This document shows, piece by piece, positions 1-8,186 of a stretch of DNA of 64,000 bases. Where the stretch lies: positions 1-64,000 of the forward strand of contig JAHLLS010000014.1 of NCBI GenBank assembly GCA_020444045.1. The letters run 5' to 3'. Within the stretch, counting starts at the first letter, position 1, and each line of letters begins with the position of its first letter. The stretch comes from Deltaproteobacteria bacterium. GTDB taxonomy: Bacteria; Desulfobacterota; Desulfobacteria; Desulfobacterales; UBA5852. The notes beneath the pieces were generated by a model. It made no database searches, was not told where the DNA came from, and saw only the letters and a program-made list of their open reading frames with translations. A program made the translations under genes and the position numbers.

Positions 1-52
1 TTAATCTAATTATTTTAGGTAGATAGAATAAAAATACTTTTTACGAGTCCAT

Positions 53-76
53 CTTTTCTTTAACGATAAAGAAAAG
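53..76. repeat. Perfect 10-bp hairpin, dispersed repeat end
   Basis: CTTTTCTTTA, a 4-nt loop ACGA, then TAAAGAAAAG form a perfect stem, followed by GTAAC. The same design (TTTTCTTGC-GCGT-GCAAGAAAA followed by TGAAC) recurs at 15234-15255 with different stem bases. That suggests two members of one intergenic repeat family rather than a simple terminator, since neither is followed by a T-run. The rest of 1-174 is AT-rich and holds no gene I can support. Confidence 0.5.
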
Positions 77-123
77 TAACGCGTAAAATTAAGTCACCCC
101 TGAACGGTAGAACTTCTTCGGAT

Positions 124-142
124 CCTCCACCAGAGATGGAGG
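124..142 (-). terminator. Weak stem-loop after znuB
   Basis: CCTCCA and TGGAGG pair across a 7-nt loop about 30 bases past the znuB stop codon. There is no clear U-tract, so termination is only a possibility. Confidence 0.25.
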
Positions 143-174
143 GTTTCGATAAAAAGGAAAATGTCTGTATTATA

Positions 175-1002
175 TCAGGGCATCGGCTTGGATACAGGTT
201 TCACAACCCAGCGCTCCGCCAGCAGGGCGATGAAAAACGCCGCGCCCGCCACCATGATGATGGACGCACCGGACGTCAAATCGAATGCGTAGGACAGCCA
301 CAAGCCCGCCACCGTGAATACCGCCCCCAGGATACTGGACCCCACCATCATCTGGAACAGCGACTGGGCATACCGTTCGACGATAAACGGCGGAATGGTG
401 AGCAGGGCGATGACCAGAATCAGCCCCACCACCTGGATCACCATGACGATCGTCACGGCCAGCAGGCCGATCAACGCGAAATAAAGCGCATTGACCGGCA
501 CGCCCCGAATACGGGCGAATTCTTCATCATAAGACAGGGTCAGCAACTCCTTGTAGAAGACCGCCACAAAGCCGGTCACGCCCAAACCCGTTCCCAGCAT
601 GATCCAGAGATCCGCGGCCGGCACCGTCAGGATGCTGCCGAAAAGATAGCTCATGAGGTCCACGTTGTAGCCGGGCGTCAGGTCCAGCAGAATGATCCCG
701 GTGGCCATCCCCACGGCCCAGATAACACCGATAATGGTGTCCGCCCGGTGCCGGGCATGCAGCGTGACCGCCGCCATCACCAGGGCGGCCGCCAGGGAAA
801 ACCCGATTGTGCCCACCAGGTAAGGCCAGCCCATGAAAAACGCCAGGCCGATGCCGCCGTATGCGGCATGTGCGATACCGCCGGAAAGGAAAACGATGCG
901 GTTGGCCACCACCAGCGTGCCCATGATCCCGCAAATAATGCTGGCCAGCAGGCCGGCCGCCAGGGCATGGCGCATGAATTCAAAGTGCAGGGCATCCAGC
1001 AT
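175..1002 (-). CDS. znuB: Metal ABC transporter permease (ZnuB/AdcB family)
   Basis: Membrane subunit of a zinc (possibly manganese or iron) ABC importer, 275 residues, the usual size for the ABC-3 permease family. Most of the chain is hydrophobic, with about eight or nine membrane segments. The segment GILHAAYGG-like region near residue 40 (GGIAHAAYGGIGLAFF) is typical of the family. I start at the ATG at 1000-1002 (MLDALHFEF) because it lies 4 bases after the stop of the upstream ATPase gene; the longer frame to 1056 would run back inside that gene. It is the last gene of a znuA-znuC-znuB operon. The metal cannot be settled from the permease; the His-rich binding protein favours zinc. Confidence 0.9.
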   Translation of the reverse strand: MLDALHFEFMRHALAAGLLASIICGIMGTLVVANRIVFLSGGIAHAAYGGIGLAFFMGWPYLVGTIGFSLAAALVMAAVTLHARHRADTIIGVIWAVGMATGIILLDLTPGYNVDLMSYLFGSILTVPAADLWIMLGTGLGVTGFVAVFYKELLTLSYDEEFARIRGVPVNALYFALIGLLAVTIVMVIQVVGLILVIALLTIPPFIVERYAQSLFQMMVGSSILGAVFTVAGLWLSYAFDLTSGASIIMVAGAAFFIALLAERWVVKPVSKPMP

Positions 1003-1006
1003 GGCA

Positions 1007-1783
1007 TCAGTCCTCGTGTTGTTTGAGCACCCGGTGCGGCAGGCCGTGGGCCACAAGTTCGACCGGGCAGACGTCTTCCACCGTGCAGGGGTACATGGAT
1101 TCCATCATCTCGCCGGTGATTTCGGCCTGATGGTGATAATGCAGGCGTTTGTTCACACAGGCCACCGATTTGACATAGGTCGAAATCACGAGCAGGTCGT
1201 GGCTCACCACCATGATCGTGACGTCCCGGTTCAAGCCCTTGAGCATATGGAAAAATTCCGCCTGGCCTTTGGTGTCGATACTGGCTGTGGGTTCATCCAG
1301 CAGCAGCAGCCGGGGCTGGGTCACCAGGGCCCGTGCGATGAAAACCCGCTGGCGCTGTCCGCCGGAGAGCTCGCCGATGCGGCGTTTGGCGTAGGACGCC
1401 ATTTCCATTCGTTCCAGTGCCTCCAACGCATCCCGCCGGTCCCGGGCGGTATGACGGGCCCAGCGCCGCCGGGGATTGAGCTTGCCCATCAGCACCACGT
1501 CCAGGGCCGTGATCGGAAAGCTCTGGTTGATGTGCACGTCCTGGCGCACATAGCCGATGTGGTGGGAAGCTTCGCCGGGGCTGTTGCCCAGAACACGGAT
1601 ACGCCCCGTGTCCGGCTTGAGCAATCCCAGCAGCAATTTCAACAGCGTGGTCTTGCCACCGCCGTTGGGTCCGATGATAGCGACAAAATCTTCTGGCGCA
1701 ATCGTGAGGTCCACATCCTGGAGAACGGTCTGTCCATTGTAGGCAAAGGAAACGTTCTCCATTTCAACGATCGTCGAATTCAT
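1007..1783 (-). CDS. znuC: Metal ABC transporter ATP-binding protein (ZnuC)
   Basis: Cytoplasmic ATPase that powers the importer; 258 residues. Visible motifs are Walker A GPNGGGKTT (about residues 38-46), the signature LSGGQRQRV, Walker B LLLLDEPTAS followed by ID, and the switch histidine in VVSHDL. The C-terminal third carries the short extension seen in ZnuC/MntB-type ATPases. The start MNSTIVEMENVSF at 1783 is preferred over the longer frame to 1834, which would overlap the end of znuA. It sits between znuA (13-base gap) and znuB (4-base gap), so the three are surely cotranscribed. Confidence 0.92.
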   Translation of the reverse strand: MNSTIVEMENVSFAYNGQTVLQDVDLTIAPEDFVAIIGPNGGGKTTLLKLLLGLLKPDTGRIRVLGNSPGEASHHIGYVRQDVHINQSFPITALDVVLMGKLNPRRRWARHTARDRRDALEALERMEMASYAKRRIGELSGGQRQRVFIARALVTQPRLLLLDEPTASIDTKGQAEFFHMLKGLNRDVTIMVVSHDLLVISTYVKSVACVNKRLHYHHQAEITGEMMESMYPCTVEDVCPVELVAHGLPHRVLKQHED

Positions 1784-1796
1784 GCAAGATCCTGTT

Positions 1797-2699
1797 CTAT
1801 TGCAGGGCGGCTTTAAACTTGCCCGCCACCGCACGCAGATTCGTCAGCCAGTCCAACGCCAGGGGGTCCGCAAAGGCGACCTGCCCGCCGATTTCTCGGG
1901 CCACGAGTTCAGCGCGTTTGACCGAAAATTGGGGCTGAACAAAGACAACCCGAATCCCCTGGATCCGGGCGTTTTCAATCATCACCTGGAGTTGCGCCGG
2001 TTTGGGATCTTTGCCTTCAATCTCGATCGGCACCTGCTTTAGGCCATAGGCCTGCGCAAAGTATCCCCAGGCCGGATGAAAGACCATGAACGGCAGGCCT
2101 TCTTTGCCGGCAAAAAGGGTCTTGAGGTCACGGTCCAGCGCATCGATCTCATTCACAAAACGGCGGTAATTGGTTTCATAGTCCTTGCTGCGGCCGGGAT
2201 CCGCCACCGTGAGGGCCTTTAAAATCGTGCCCGCCTGCTGCCTGACCAGGGGCGGCGACAGCCAGATGTGAGGATCGAGAATACCGTCATGGGAAAATTC
2301 GCCATGGTTTTCCTCGCCTTCATGATGGGTTTCTTCCCCGTGGTGGTGGGTTGCCATGGCAATCTTTTGGATACCGGCATCCGTGCGCACCAGTGTCATC
2401 GTGGGATTGGCCGCCATGATTTTATCGAGCCAGACGGTTTCAAACGCCACCCCGATGGAAAAGTAGAGCCGGGCGCCGGCGAGCGCCGTCATCTGCCGGG
2501 GCCGTGGCTCGTAGGTGGCCGGACTGGCGCCGGGCTGCACCATGACCTGGACGTCCACATGCGCGCCGCCAATTTGTTGCACGAAGTATTGCTGGGGCAG
2601 GACGCTGACAAAAACCGGCAGCCGGTCCTCGGCCGCAATACACGGAATCGCGATTCCCATCAGAAACCATAGGGATATAAGGATTTTCCATCGATTCAT
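1797..2699 (-). CDS. znuA: Periplasmic zinc-binding protein (ZnuA-like)
   Basis: Solute-binding protein of cluster A-I, 300 residues. An N-terminal hydrophobic signal segment (about 1-23) is likely cut by signal peptidase I near IAA/ED. Family features are VSVLPQQYFV near the mature N-terminus, a His/Glu-rich loop at about residues 118-137 that is typical of zinc-specific members, DPHIWLSP at 142-149 and a second metal-site His in FMVFHPAWGYFA. The Asp ligand lies near the end (VAFADPLA). First gene of the operon, preceded by an AT-rich promoter region. The His-rich loop favours zinc over manganese; substrate is inferred. Confidence 0.9.
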   Translation of the reverse strand: MNRWKILISLWFLMGIAIPCIAAEDRLPVFVSVLPQQYFVQQIGGAHVDVQVMVQPGASPATYEPRPRQMTALAGARLYFSIGVAFETVWLDKIMAANPTMTLVRTDAGIQKIAMATHHHGEETHHEGEENHGEFSHDGILDPHIWLSPPLVRQQAGTILKALTVADPGRSKDYETNYRRFVNEIDALDRDLKTLFAGKEGLPFMVFHPAWGYFAQAYGLKQVPIEIEGKDPKPAQLQVMIENARIQGIRVVFVQPQFSVKRAELVAREIGGQVAFADPLALDWLTNLRAVAGKFKAALQ

Positions 2700-2754
2700 T
2701 AGAACGCCTTTCTAAGATGGAATCGTAAATGTCCTTAAGCCGCCACTCCCGCAA

Positions 2755-2815
2755 AGGCGAAATATAATAAATTATTGATATAATTGAATATTCTATTTCA
2801 ATAGGATGACGAAAG
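2755..2815 (-). promoter_or_regulatory. AT-rich promoter region of znuABC, possible Zur operator
   Basis: The segment is almost pure A/T, with an imperfect dyad around ATAATAAATTATT at about 2765-2777. Zur boxes in proteobacteria are AT-rich dyads, but this one does not closely match a published consensus that I can recall. Position upstream of znuA supports a promoter; the operator call is speculative. Confidence 0.3.
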
Positions 2816-2961
2816 GATTCCCTCAGCGACGTATTAAGAACTCATTTTTTAAATGGTTTGCAAGAAACCCCGGCGGGGTCGATTGGTTTATGCAACTTTA
2901 TTGCACGATGGGTCGAATTTCAAGAGGTGTGCTTTGGAAAAATGCACCAGGGTTCTTCTCG

Positions 2962-3678
2962 CTATCGCCAGTCCTGGGTCTCCAGATAGAGGCGCAGATC
3001 GCTCGCTGTCCTAAATTTCTTCACGATCAGAGAGCGTTTGAGACCGCAGCAGATCGCCTTGACCGGCCGGGGATGTTTGGCATAACGCTGGCGTCCGCCC
3101 AGGGCGTCGTAGAAAAGACGGATGCTGCTGCAGATATCGTCCTGGCGGTTTTCACGGGTCGCCCGCCCGCGATTGAACAGATCCAGCAGTCTCAGTTCGA
3201 AGGTGAGGCCGAGCCGCTGCACCATGACATTTTCCGCATGCAGGTCGCCATGGTATTCGCCTAGCGCGTGAATACTCTCGATCCCGGCGGCCAGCCCGTG
3301 CAGCAGGTGGATGCCCTTGAAGACCGTCAGGCGTCGCCCCGGCAGCCGGGCCAGATAATCGGCCAGAAGCTCCCCCTCGACGTATTCCGAGATGAAGGCG
3401 GTCAGCGGTGTGCCGTTGTAGGGAATCTTCTCGAAGGTGTGGTATTGAACAAGAAGCGGGCATGACCGGAGTTTGTGCAATTTTTTGGCATAAACCACCG
3501 CACTTCGGTTGTTGGGATTGCGATGGGGAAAAAAAATCTTGGCAGCCCGCTCGATGCGGGTGTTCAATTCGCGAATCTTATAAACTTCGCTCTCCCAGCC
3601 ACGGCCGAGACAGGCCAGAACTTCATATTTTCCGGCCAGAATGCAGCCGGGTTGAAAATCGAAGGTTGCAATCATCAT
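2962..3678 (-). CDS. Protein-kinase-like protein
   Basis: 238 residues with a protein-kinase fold signature. A glycine-rich loop LGRGWESEVYK lies at 24-34, the candidate ATP-anchoring Lys in AAKIF is K47, the catalytic loop is HGDLHAEN (143-150) and the metal-binding Asp is in LLDLFN (166-168, in place of DFG). HGD instead of HRD resembles the HGDxxxxN motif of APH-like and atypical kinases, so a protein, peptide or small-molecule substrate are all possible. There is no transmembrane or sensor domain. It lies 49 bases downstream of the C39-like peptidase gene and is the last gene of the cluster that starts at 8378. A role in phosphorylating a cluster protein or product is inference. Confidence 0.75.
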   Translation of the reverse strand: MMIATFDFQPGCILAGKYEVLACLGRGWESEVYKIRELNTRIERAAKIFFPHRNPNNRSAVVYAKKLHKLRSCPLLVQYHTFEKIPYNGTPLTAFISEYVEGELLADYLARLPGRRLTVFKGIHLLHGLAAGIESIHALGEYHGDLHAENVMVQRLGLTFELRLLDLFNRGRATRENRQDDICSSIRLFYDALGGRQRYAKHPRPVKAICCGLKRSLIVKKFRTASDLRLYLETQDWR

Positions 3679-3726
3679 TCACCCGATGGTTTGTTTTAGA
3701 TGTTCAGGGTCTACGGTCTTGCGACG

Positions 3727-4476
3727 TTAGCGATCAGGACCACCCTTATCGTATCTCTTTTTTCTGCGATCCGGCTGGATGATCAGCAAGTCGCCGTCAT
3801 AGGTCAGGATGCCCAGCATGATGGCGCACACCAGGCGGTCGATGGCGACGGCGTAGTGTTGGTTTTCTGACATGGGATTAGGCAGGAAGGGATCGGCCAC
3901 CAGGGCGCGGCGGGTTTCCCGGTTGTATCCGGCCAGCACGACGAAGTGGCCGCAGGACGTGCCGCGGACATCATCATAAATCACCTGACCGTCAACTTGG
4001 TATTCCCGGGCCGAACCATATAGATAGGTGGCGCTGAGGCCGGTCAGGATGGGAATGCCGCGTTTGAGGTAGCTGCGGACAAGGTTGGCCGTCAACACGT
4101 CGAAGCGCAGGCGCCCCCCGAGCTCGAGGTATTCCAGATAGGCATCCGTGACGCGCTTGAAGCCCGGCGGCCCCATTTTGACGTCGCGCTGCCGCCGGAG
4201 CCTGACCAAGATCTCCGCCGGCGGCAGGTCGGCCCAGGTGGGGTCGAAAATCTGCAGGTTGTACGGGATAATGGTGGCCCGGTAGCCGCGCCGCAGGGCG
4301 TGGCTGGCGAGGTAAACCGAAAGCGTGCCGCCGCCCTCTATGGTGGGCACCTCGGCAATGATCCGGGACAGATCAACCGGGTCCTCGTAATACCGATAAA
4401 CCGCATGCAGGCAGGTGGGGCCGCAGGTGGTGTTGTCCGGCTGGGGACGGATGTCGAAATGGAAACTCGTTGTCAT
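3727..4476 (-). CDS. C39-like cysteine peptidase (Peptidase_C39_like family)
   Basis: 249 residues, no signal peptide or membrane segment. The papain-like triad of C39 and related peptidases is visible: QPDNTTCGPTC with Cys18, GHFVVLAGY with His177, and ADPFLP with Asp195. It lacks the ABC transporter part of bacteriocin exporters, so it is the stand-alone cytoplasmic type often annotated next to GNAT and RimK-like ATP-grasp genes. It sits 125 bases after the decarboxylase gene, beyond a weak terminator. Plausible jobs are cleavage or release of the small peptide encoded at the head of the cluster, or an amidase or transpeptidase reaction. Confidence 0.8.
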   Translation of the reverse strand: MTTSFHFDIRPQPDNTTCGPTCLHAVYRYYEDPVDLSRIIAEVPTIEGGGTLSVYLASHALRRGYRATIIPYNLQIFDPTWADLPPAEILVRLRRQRDVKMGPPGFKRVTDAYLEYLELGGRLRFDVLTANLVRSYLKRGIPILTGLSATYLYGSAREYQVDGQVIYDDVRGTSCGHFVVLAGYNRETRRALVADPFLPNPMSENQHYAVAIDRLVCAIMLGILTYDGDLLIIQPDRRKKRYDKGGPDR

Positions 4477-4581
4477 GGGTCGTCCTAAGGATAATTCTTA
4501 GCACCCGGTTATCACAAAAAAACCGGACGGGTGTTAAACCGCCGGTATCGGATCACGCCGGGTAGGCCGCGCCGCGTGGCG

Positions 4582-4603
4582 ACAAAAACCGCCTCAGCGG
4601 CCT
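4582..4603 (-). terminator. Weak intrinsic terminator or attenuator after the decarboxylase gene
   Basis: On the minus strand, immediately after the TAG stop, GCCGC-TGA-GGCGG is followed by five T residues. The short stem suggests partial termination, which would lower expression of the downstream peptidase and kinase genes. Confidence 0.45.
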
Positions 4604-5906
4604 AAATCGTGTGCACTTGAGGCAGGGGTTTGATGAATGTCTGCCGCAGGCTGTAGGTGTAAGCTCCCTGGGTGGGGATCATCAGAATATCACCCGGCTG
4701 AATGTCCGTACCAAAGTAAGTATACCCCCAAACGTCGTGCGGCGTACAGAGGGAACCGAGGATGTGGCAGGATTTTTCCACCAGCGATGGGCGGGTCAGG
4801 TTGAGCACCGGAAAATAGTCGCTTTCGAAACGCTCCCAGCCGATAGTGTTGGTGCCGGCATCGGTAATCACGAGATCCGGTGCTTTCTTGTCCACGACGG
4901 TCAACAGCAGTTGGACGGCATCGTTGCATATCCAACGGCCGGGCTCCAGGCAGATACGGCAGTCAACCGTCGACAACAGGTGCGTATGGATGGCGGTGCT
5001 CAGGGCGTCGGCAAAAGCTTCGATGGGGGCCGCCGGGAGGTGAAAATGGGCGTGCGGGTCTCCCGCAGACCAACCGAAAGCCTCGCGCTGCTTTCCCTCC
5101 GGCGTGCCGGCCGCCTGGAGCCACTCACCCTGTTCCGGCCAGTACCCGCCGCCGATATCGATAAAGGTCAGGGTGGCCCGGTCCGCCGCCGGCAAATCCG
5201 CCAGGACCTTTCCCAGGGAAGCGATAAACGCCACCTGGGGTTCCGGCGAAAGGTTCCAACTGGTATGAAACTGCAGCCCCGTCATGGTCACGTAAGGATG
5301 CCGGCGGGCGGTGTCCAAAAAGACCGGCAGATCCTGCAGGGGAATGCCGAATTTGCGCCACAGACCGGTGGGGTTCACGGTCAAGCGCACGCCGCAGCGA
5401 ACCGTGGTGGCCATTTCGGCCGTCAGTGCCGCCAGGCGCTCCAGTTCGCCCAAGCTGTCCATCAGGATCACCACCCGGTCGGCATGGGAAACCGCCAGGC
5501 GCAGCTCGTCAACGGTCTTTCCCGGGCCGCTGAAGACGATGTCGGGGGCCCCCAGGTTCAGGGCCATCTCCAGTTCCAGACCGCTCGACACATCCAGCCC
5601 GAACCCTTCGTCAATCAGGATGGCGGCCACGTGGGGGTGGTTGTTGCTTTTGACCGCGAAATAAAACGCCACCTCGGGCAACTGCGGCTGGAAAGCGTTT
5701 TTCATGCGGGTCGCCCGGGCTCTCAAGATGGCCGATTCCTGAAGGTACAACGGGGCGGGATGTTCCGCCAGGACCTGCAAATACGTCTCCCGGCGCTCAA
5801 AAAATGAGCTGACAAACGCTTTCAGGCGATCCGGCGCCAGCCGTGGCGATGGGTCGGTCGTTGGTGGGGTCCCTTCGGGGGGCAACTTCGACGCATTCAT
5901 CGACAT
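4602..5906 (-). CDS. Fold-III PLP-dependent decarboxylase (DAPDC/ornithine decarboxylase-like)
   Basis: 434 residues. Alanine-racemase-fold decarboxylase landmarks are in order: PLP Lys in FAVKSN (about residue 86), DVSSGLELE, the glycine loop IDIGGGYW, CLEPGRW for the phosphate, and the C-terminal active-site Cys-Asp pair in GSLCTPHDVWG followed by GAYTYS. The family decarboxylates basic amino acids or derivatives such as diaminopimelate, ornithine, arginine or carboxynorspermidine. An unusual DAGTNTIGW replaces the common DAG(M/L)ND motif, so the substrate may be non-standard. The start is either ATG 5906 or ATG 5900, which overlaps the ligase stop as ATGA; I take 5906 because GAGG lies 4 bases upstream. 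Translationally coupled to the ATP-grasp gene. Confidence 0.85.
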   Translation of the reverse strand: MSMNASKLPPEGTPPTTDPSPRLAPDRLKAFVSSFFERRETYLQVLAEHPAPLYLQESAILRARATRMKNAFQPQLPEVAFYFAVKSNNHPHVAAILIDEGFGLDVSSGLELEMALNLGAPDIVFSGPGKTVDELRLAVSHADRVVILMDSLGELERLAALTAEMATTVRCGVRLTVNPTGLWRKFGIPLQDLPVFLDTARRHPYVTMTGLQFHTSWNLSPEPQVAFIASLGKVLADLPAADRATLTFIDIGGGYWPEQGEWLQAAGTPEGKQREAFGWSAGDPHAHFHLPAAPIEAFADALSTAIHTHLLSTVDCRICLEPGRWICNDAVQLLLTVVDKKAPDLVITDAGTNTIGWERFESDYFPVLNLTRPSLVEKSCHILGSLCTPHDVWGYTYFGTDIQPGDILMIPTQGAYTYSLRQTFIKPLPQVHTI

Positions 5907-7219
5907 CCGGCCTCGGGCCTGACCGTGATCGTCAGCTTGTCGCAAAGTTCCCGGCACTGGGCAGCCACGTCTTTTCCGTCATCGGGTACAAAAATGACAT
6001 GGCCCAGCAGCCAGGCGTCATAGTCTTCCGGCGGCCGTCGGATGCAGTGCCCCGGGCGGCGCAGCAGATTGACTTCCTGTACGCGGGGATCGCCGCGCAA
6101 GGCACGGTCTTCGATACCGACAAGCGTGCCGGCCTGCCCTGCATGCAGCCGCAGCCCCACCATGGGGGGATGGGATGCCGGCCGCTCCCATGGGAAGGGC
6201 TCCTGCCGGGCAAAATCAAGCATCAGCGCCAATGTATCCAGTGCGTAGCACCGACGCACCAGTGCCGGCAGACAGTCGCCCCCGGGACGGGGCGCCAGCT
6301 CCAGCAGCACCATTCGTCTCTCATGCACGATGAAGTCGAGCATGCAGACGGCCCGCTGAATTCCCAAAGCGGTGGCGCTGCGGTAAAGGGTCTCCTCGAA
6401 TGCATCGGCATCGATGGCCTCGGGCCAGACGCCCGGCAGGATATAGGCTTTGGCCGTCCCGAACGGGTCTTGATCGAAAAGAACCTTGCGGGCAATACGC
6501 ATCAGCCGGACACGGCCGTCTTCCAGCACGAAATCACAGCTGTATTCTTCACCGTCGACGAACGCTTCGGCAATAATATCGGGGGTATCCCCGGCGAAGG
6601 GCTGATAAAGCCGGTGGTCTTTCCGGCAGTCTAACCAGTGGACGATGCTGCGGTAATAGCGTTCGCAGTCCCGCTCGCTGTCGCAGCGGAAGATGAACTC
6701 GCTGCCGCTGCCGCTGAGGGGCTTCAACACACAGGGGCCGCCCGTTTCCCGGAAAAACCGAACAGCATCGGCGGCCGATCCGATCTTGCGCGCGGCGGGT
6801 GTTGCGAGGCCCGCTTTTTGCCAAAGAGTTTTACTGCGGAATTTGTCACGGCAGTTGGTGACCGCCTGAACACCGGGGTAGGATAAACCATAGGCGCCGG
6901 CCAACCGGGCCGCCAGCGCCATCGACTCGCAGTCATAACACACCACGCCGTCCAGCGTGAGTTGCCAGGTCTCCAGATGGCGTACCAGCGCCTCGAGCAC
7001 CTGCCGCTCGTCGGTCAGATCACAGAGGAGTTCCTCATCCGGGAGAGGCGGCGATTCTTTCGCCTCCCGTCGCACCGCGGCATCGGTTAGAAACAGGGCC
7101 TGGCCCGGGCGGCACCCCCGGATCCATTCAATGTAGTCGGCGGTCGTTCCGACGACGAGAACCCGCGCATCAACCGGCGGCACAGACGTGATCCGATGTG
7201 TAAATCGGTGCGCCGGCAC
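5897..7219 (-). CDS. ATP-grasp carboxylate-amine ligase
   Basis: 440 residues. N-terminal Rossmann-like part (VLVVGTTADYIEW), then the ATP-grasp core: RDKFRSKTLWQKAGL and PCVLKPLSGSGSEFIF with the ATP-binding Lys in VLKP. The acidic metal ligands are in EEYSCDFVLEDG, and MVLLELAPRPGGDCLP carries the E-x-x-x-R-P-G-G signature of carboxylate-amine ligases. Such enzymes make amide or peptide bonds through acyl phosphates. The first ATG at 7219 overlaps the GNAT gene by 50 bases; a GTG at 7183 that overlaps the GNAT stop is an alternative. Neighbouring GNAT, decarboxylase and small-peptide genes suggest it links an amino acid or amine to a small molecule or to the peptide's C-terminus. Confidence 0.82.
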   Translation of the reverse strand: MPAHRFTHRITSVPPVDARVLVVGTTADYIEWIRGCRPGQALFLTDAAVRREAKESPPLPDEELLCDLTDERQVLEALVRHLETWQLTLDGVVCYDCESMALAARLAGAYGLSYPGVQAVTNCRDKFRSKTLWQKAGLATPAARKIGSAADAVRFFRETGGPCVLKPLSGSGSEFIFRCDSERDCERYYRSIVHWLDCRKDHRLYQPFAGDTPDIIAEAFVDGEEYSCDFVLEDGRVRLMRIARKVLFDQDPFGTAKAYILPGVWPEAIDADAFEETLYRSATALGIQRAVCMLDFIVHERRMVLLELAPRPGGDCLPALVRRCYALDTLALMLDFARQEPFPWERPASHPPMVGLRLHAGQAGTLVGIEDRALRGDPRVQEVNLLRRPGHCIRRPPEDYDAWLLGHVIFVPDDGKDVAAQCRELCDKLTITVRPEAGCR

Positions 7220-8141
7220 CTTCGATCGTGATAAATTTGGCCATTTTATAAAGCGGTCGGGACATCAGGTGAAACCGGTTCTTCCAGTTGAATTCACCGC
7301 ACAGGAAATCGACCTCACGCAGACGCTCACGGCAGGCCCATTCCAGGTGGTGAAAATTGATCAGCTTGGCCACCCCCGTAAATTCACGGGCGGCGCCCCC
7401 CGCCACTACGGTATAAGTGCCGTTCCAGACGGCGCCGATATCCACGGCCGCCAGTTCACCCCCCACGAGCACCGACGTCACCCGCAGCAAGTCATGCTTG
7501 CGCAGCCAGATGACGAGATCTTCAAAAGCGCTCAGAAAACGGGGATCGCTGAAATAGGAGTCGGTCCGGAAGGCCTCCAGGTTCAGACGAAATAGCCAGT
7601 CCACGTCCGCCAGGCGGTCGTACCGGTAAGATACCCCCCGGGCATGCAGACGATCAGTTTCGCAACGAATCTTTTTGCGGGTTTTCCCGGAAAATTCTCC
7701 CAGATAAGCGTTAAAATCGTAACCATACTGGGGCGGTCGAAAAAGATAGCCGACCTCGTCCACGGTGACCGAGGCCCCCTTCGGCATATAGCTGTCCGGG
7801 TGCAGGTACCGCACCTGGGCCACATCGGGCACCGCTTCCCATAAAGCTTCGAAGGCCTCTTCGTCCTCGGCCAGCACGCGGTTCTGCTCCAGCCAGGTCT
7901 TGCCGTGCCACAACTCCCCCGGGAAGTGTCCGAAATAGTGTTCTTCATCGATCCAGCTGAGCGCCAGCATGCCGCAAACGTCTCCCTGCCGTTCGGCCAC
8001 AAGAAAATGCGGGTCATGCTGAAACTGCCGCTGAAAAGCGGCTCTCACCGGCCAAAAATCAAAAAGACATTGCTGCGGCCAGTATTGCCGCCACAGGTGC
8101 TGGATTTCTCCCAGGTCGTTGCAGACGCGGACGTCAGTCAT
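7170..8141 (-). CDS. FemAB/GNAT-type acyltransferase
   Basis: 323 residues from ATG 8141, preceded by GGGAG 9 bases upstream. The C-terminal half shows the Acetyltransf_6 (FemAB-like) pattern: GKTRKKIRCETDRL, then LNLEAFRTDSYFSDPRF, the core strand LVGGELAAVDIGAVWNGTYTV and LINFHHLEWACRERLREVDFLCGEFNWKNRFH. These proteins transfer acyl or aminoacyl groups to amines. No signal peptide. It follows the small peptide gene by 45 bases and overlaps the ATP-grasp gene. Its TG of ATG is shared with the stop codon of an alternative frame-2 reading (8138-8338), which I do not favour as a gene. Confidence 0.8.
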   Translation of the reverse strand: MTDVRVCNDLGEIQHLWRQYWPQQCLFDFWPVRAAFQRQFQHDPHFLVAERQGDVCGMLALSWIDEEHYFGHFPGELWHGKTWLEQNRVLAEDEEAFEALWEAVPDVAQVRYLHPDSYMPKGASVTVDEVGYLFRPPQYGYDFNAYLGEFSGKTRKKIRCETDRLHARGVSYRYDRLADVDWLFRLNLEAFRTDSYFSDPRFLSAFEDLVIWLRKHDLLRVTSVLVGGELAAVDIGAVWNGTYTVVAGGAAREFTGVAKLINFHHLEWACRERLREVDFLCGEFNWKNRFHLMSRPLYKMAKFITIEGAGAPIYTSDHVCAAG

Positions 8142-8186
8142 TGGACGATCTCCCAATCGTTAAGCAGTGGGTTCGGGTTGTCCGCC

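Noticed and set aside
136..1026. 296-codon plus-strand frame
   Set aside because: Exact antisense of the znuB permease, with His/Gln/Arg-rich composition typical of the shadow of a GC-rich gene.
2806..3264. 152-codon plus-strand frame with ATG in the znuA/kinase spacer
   Set aside because: Most of it is antisense to the kinase-like gene, and no domain is visible.
4611..5807. 398-codon plus-strand frame
   Set aside because: Antisense of the PLP decarboxylase, no ribosome-binding site or domain.
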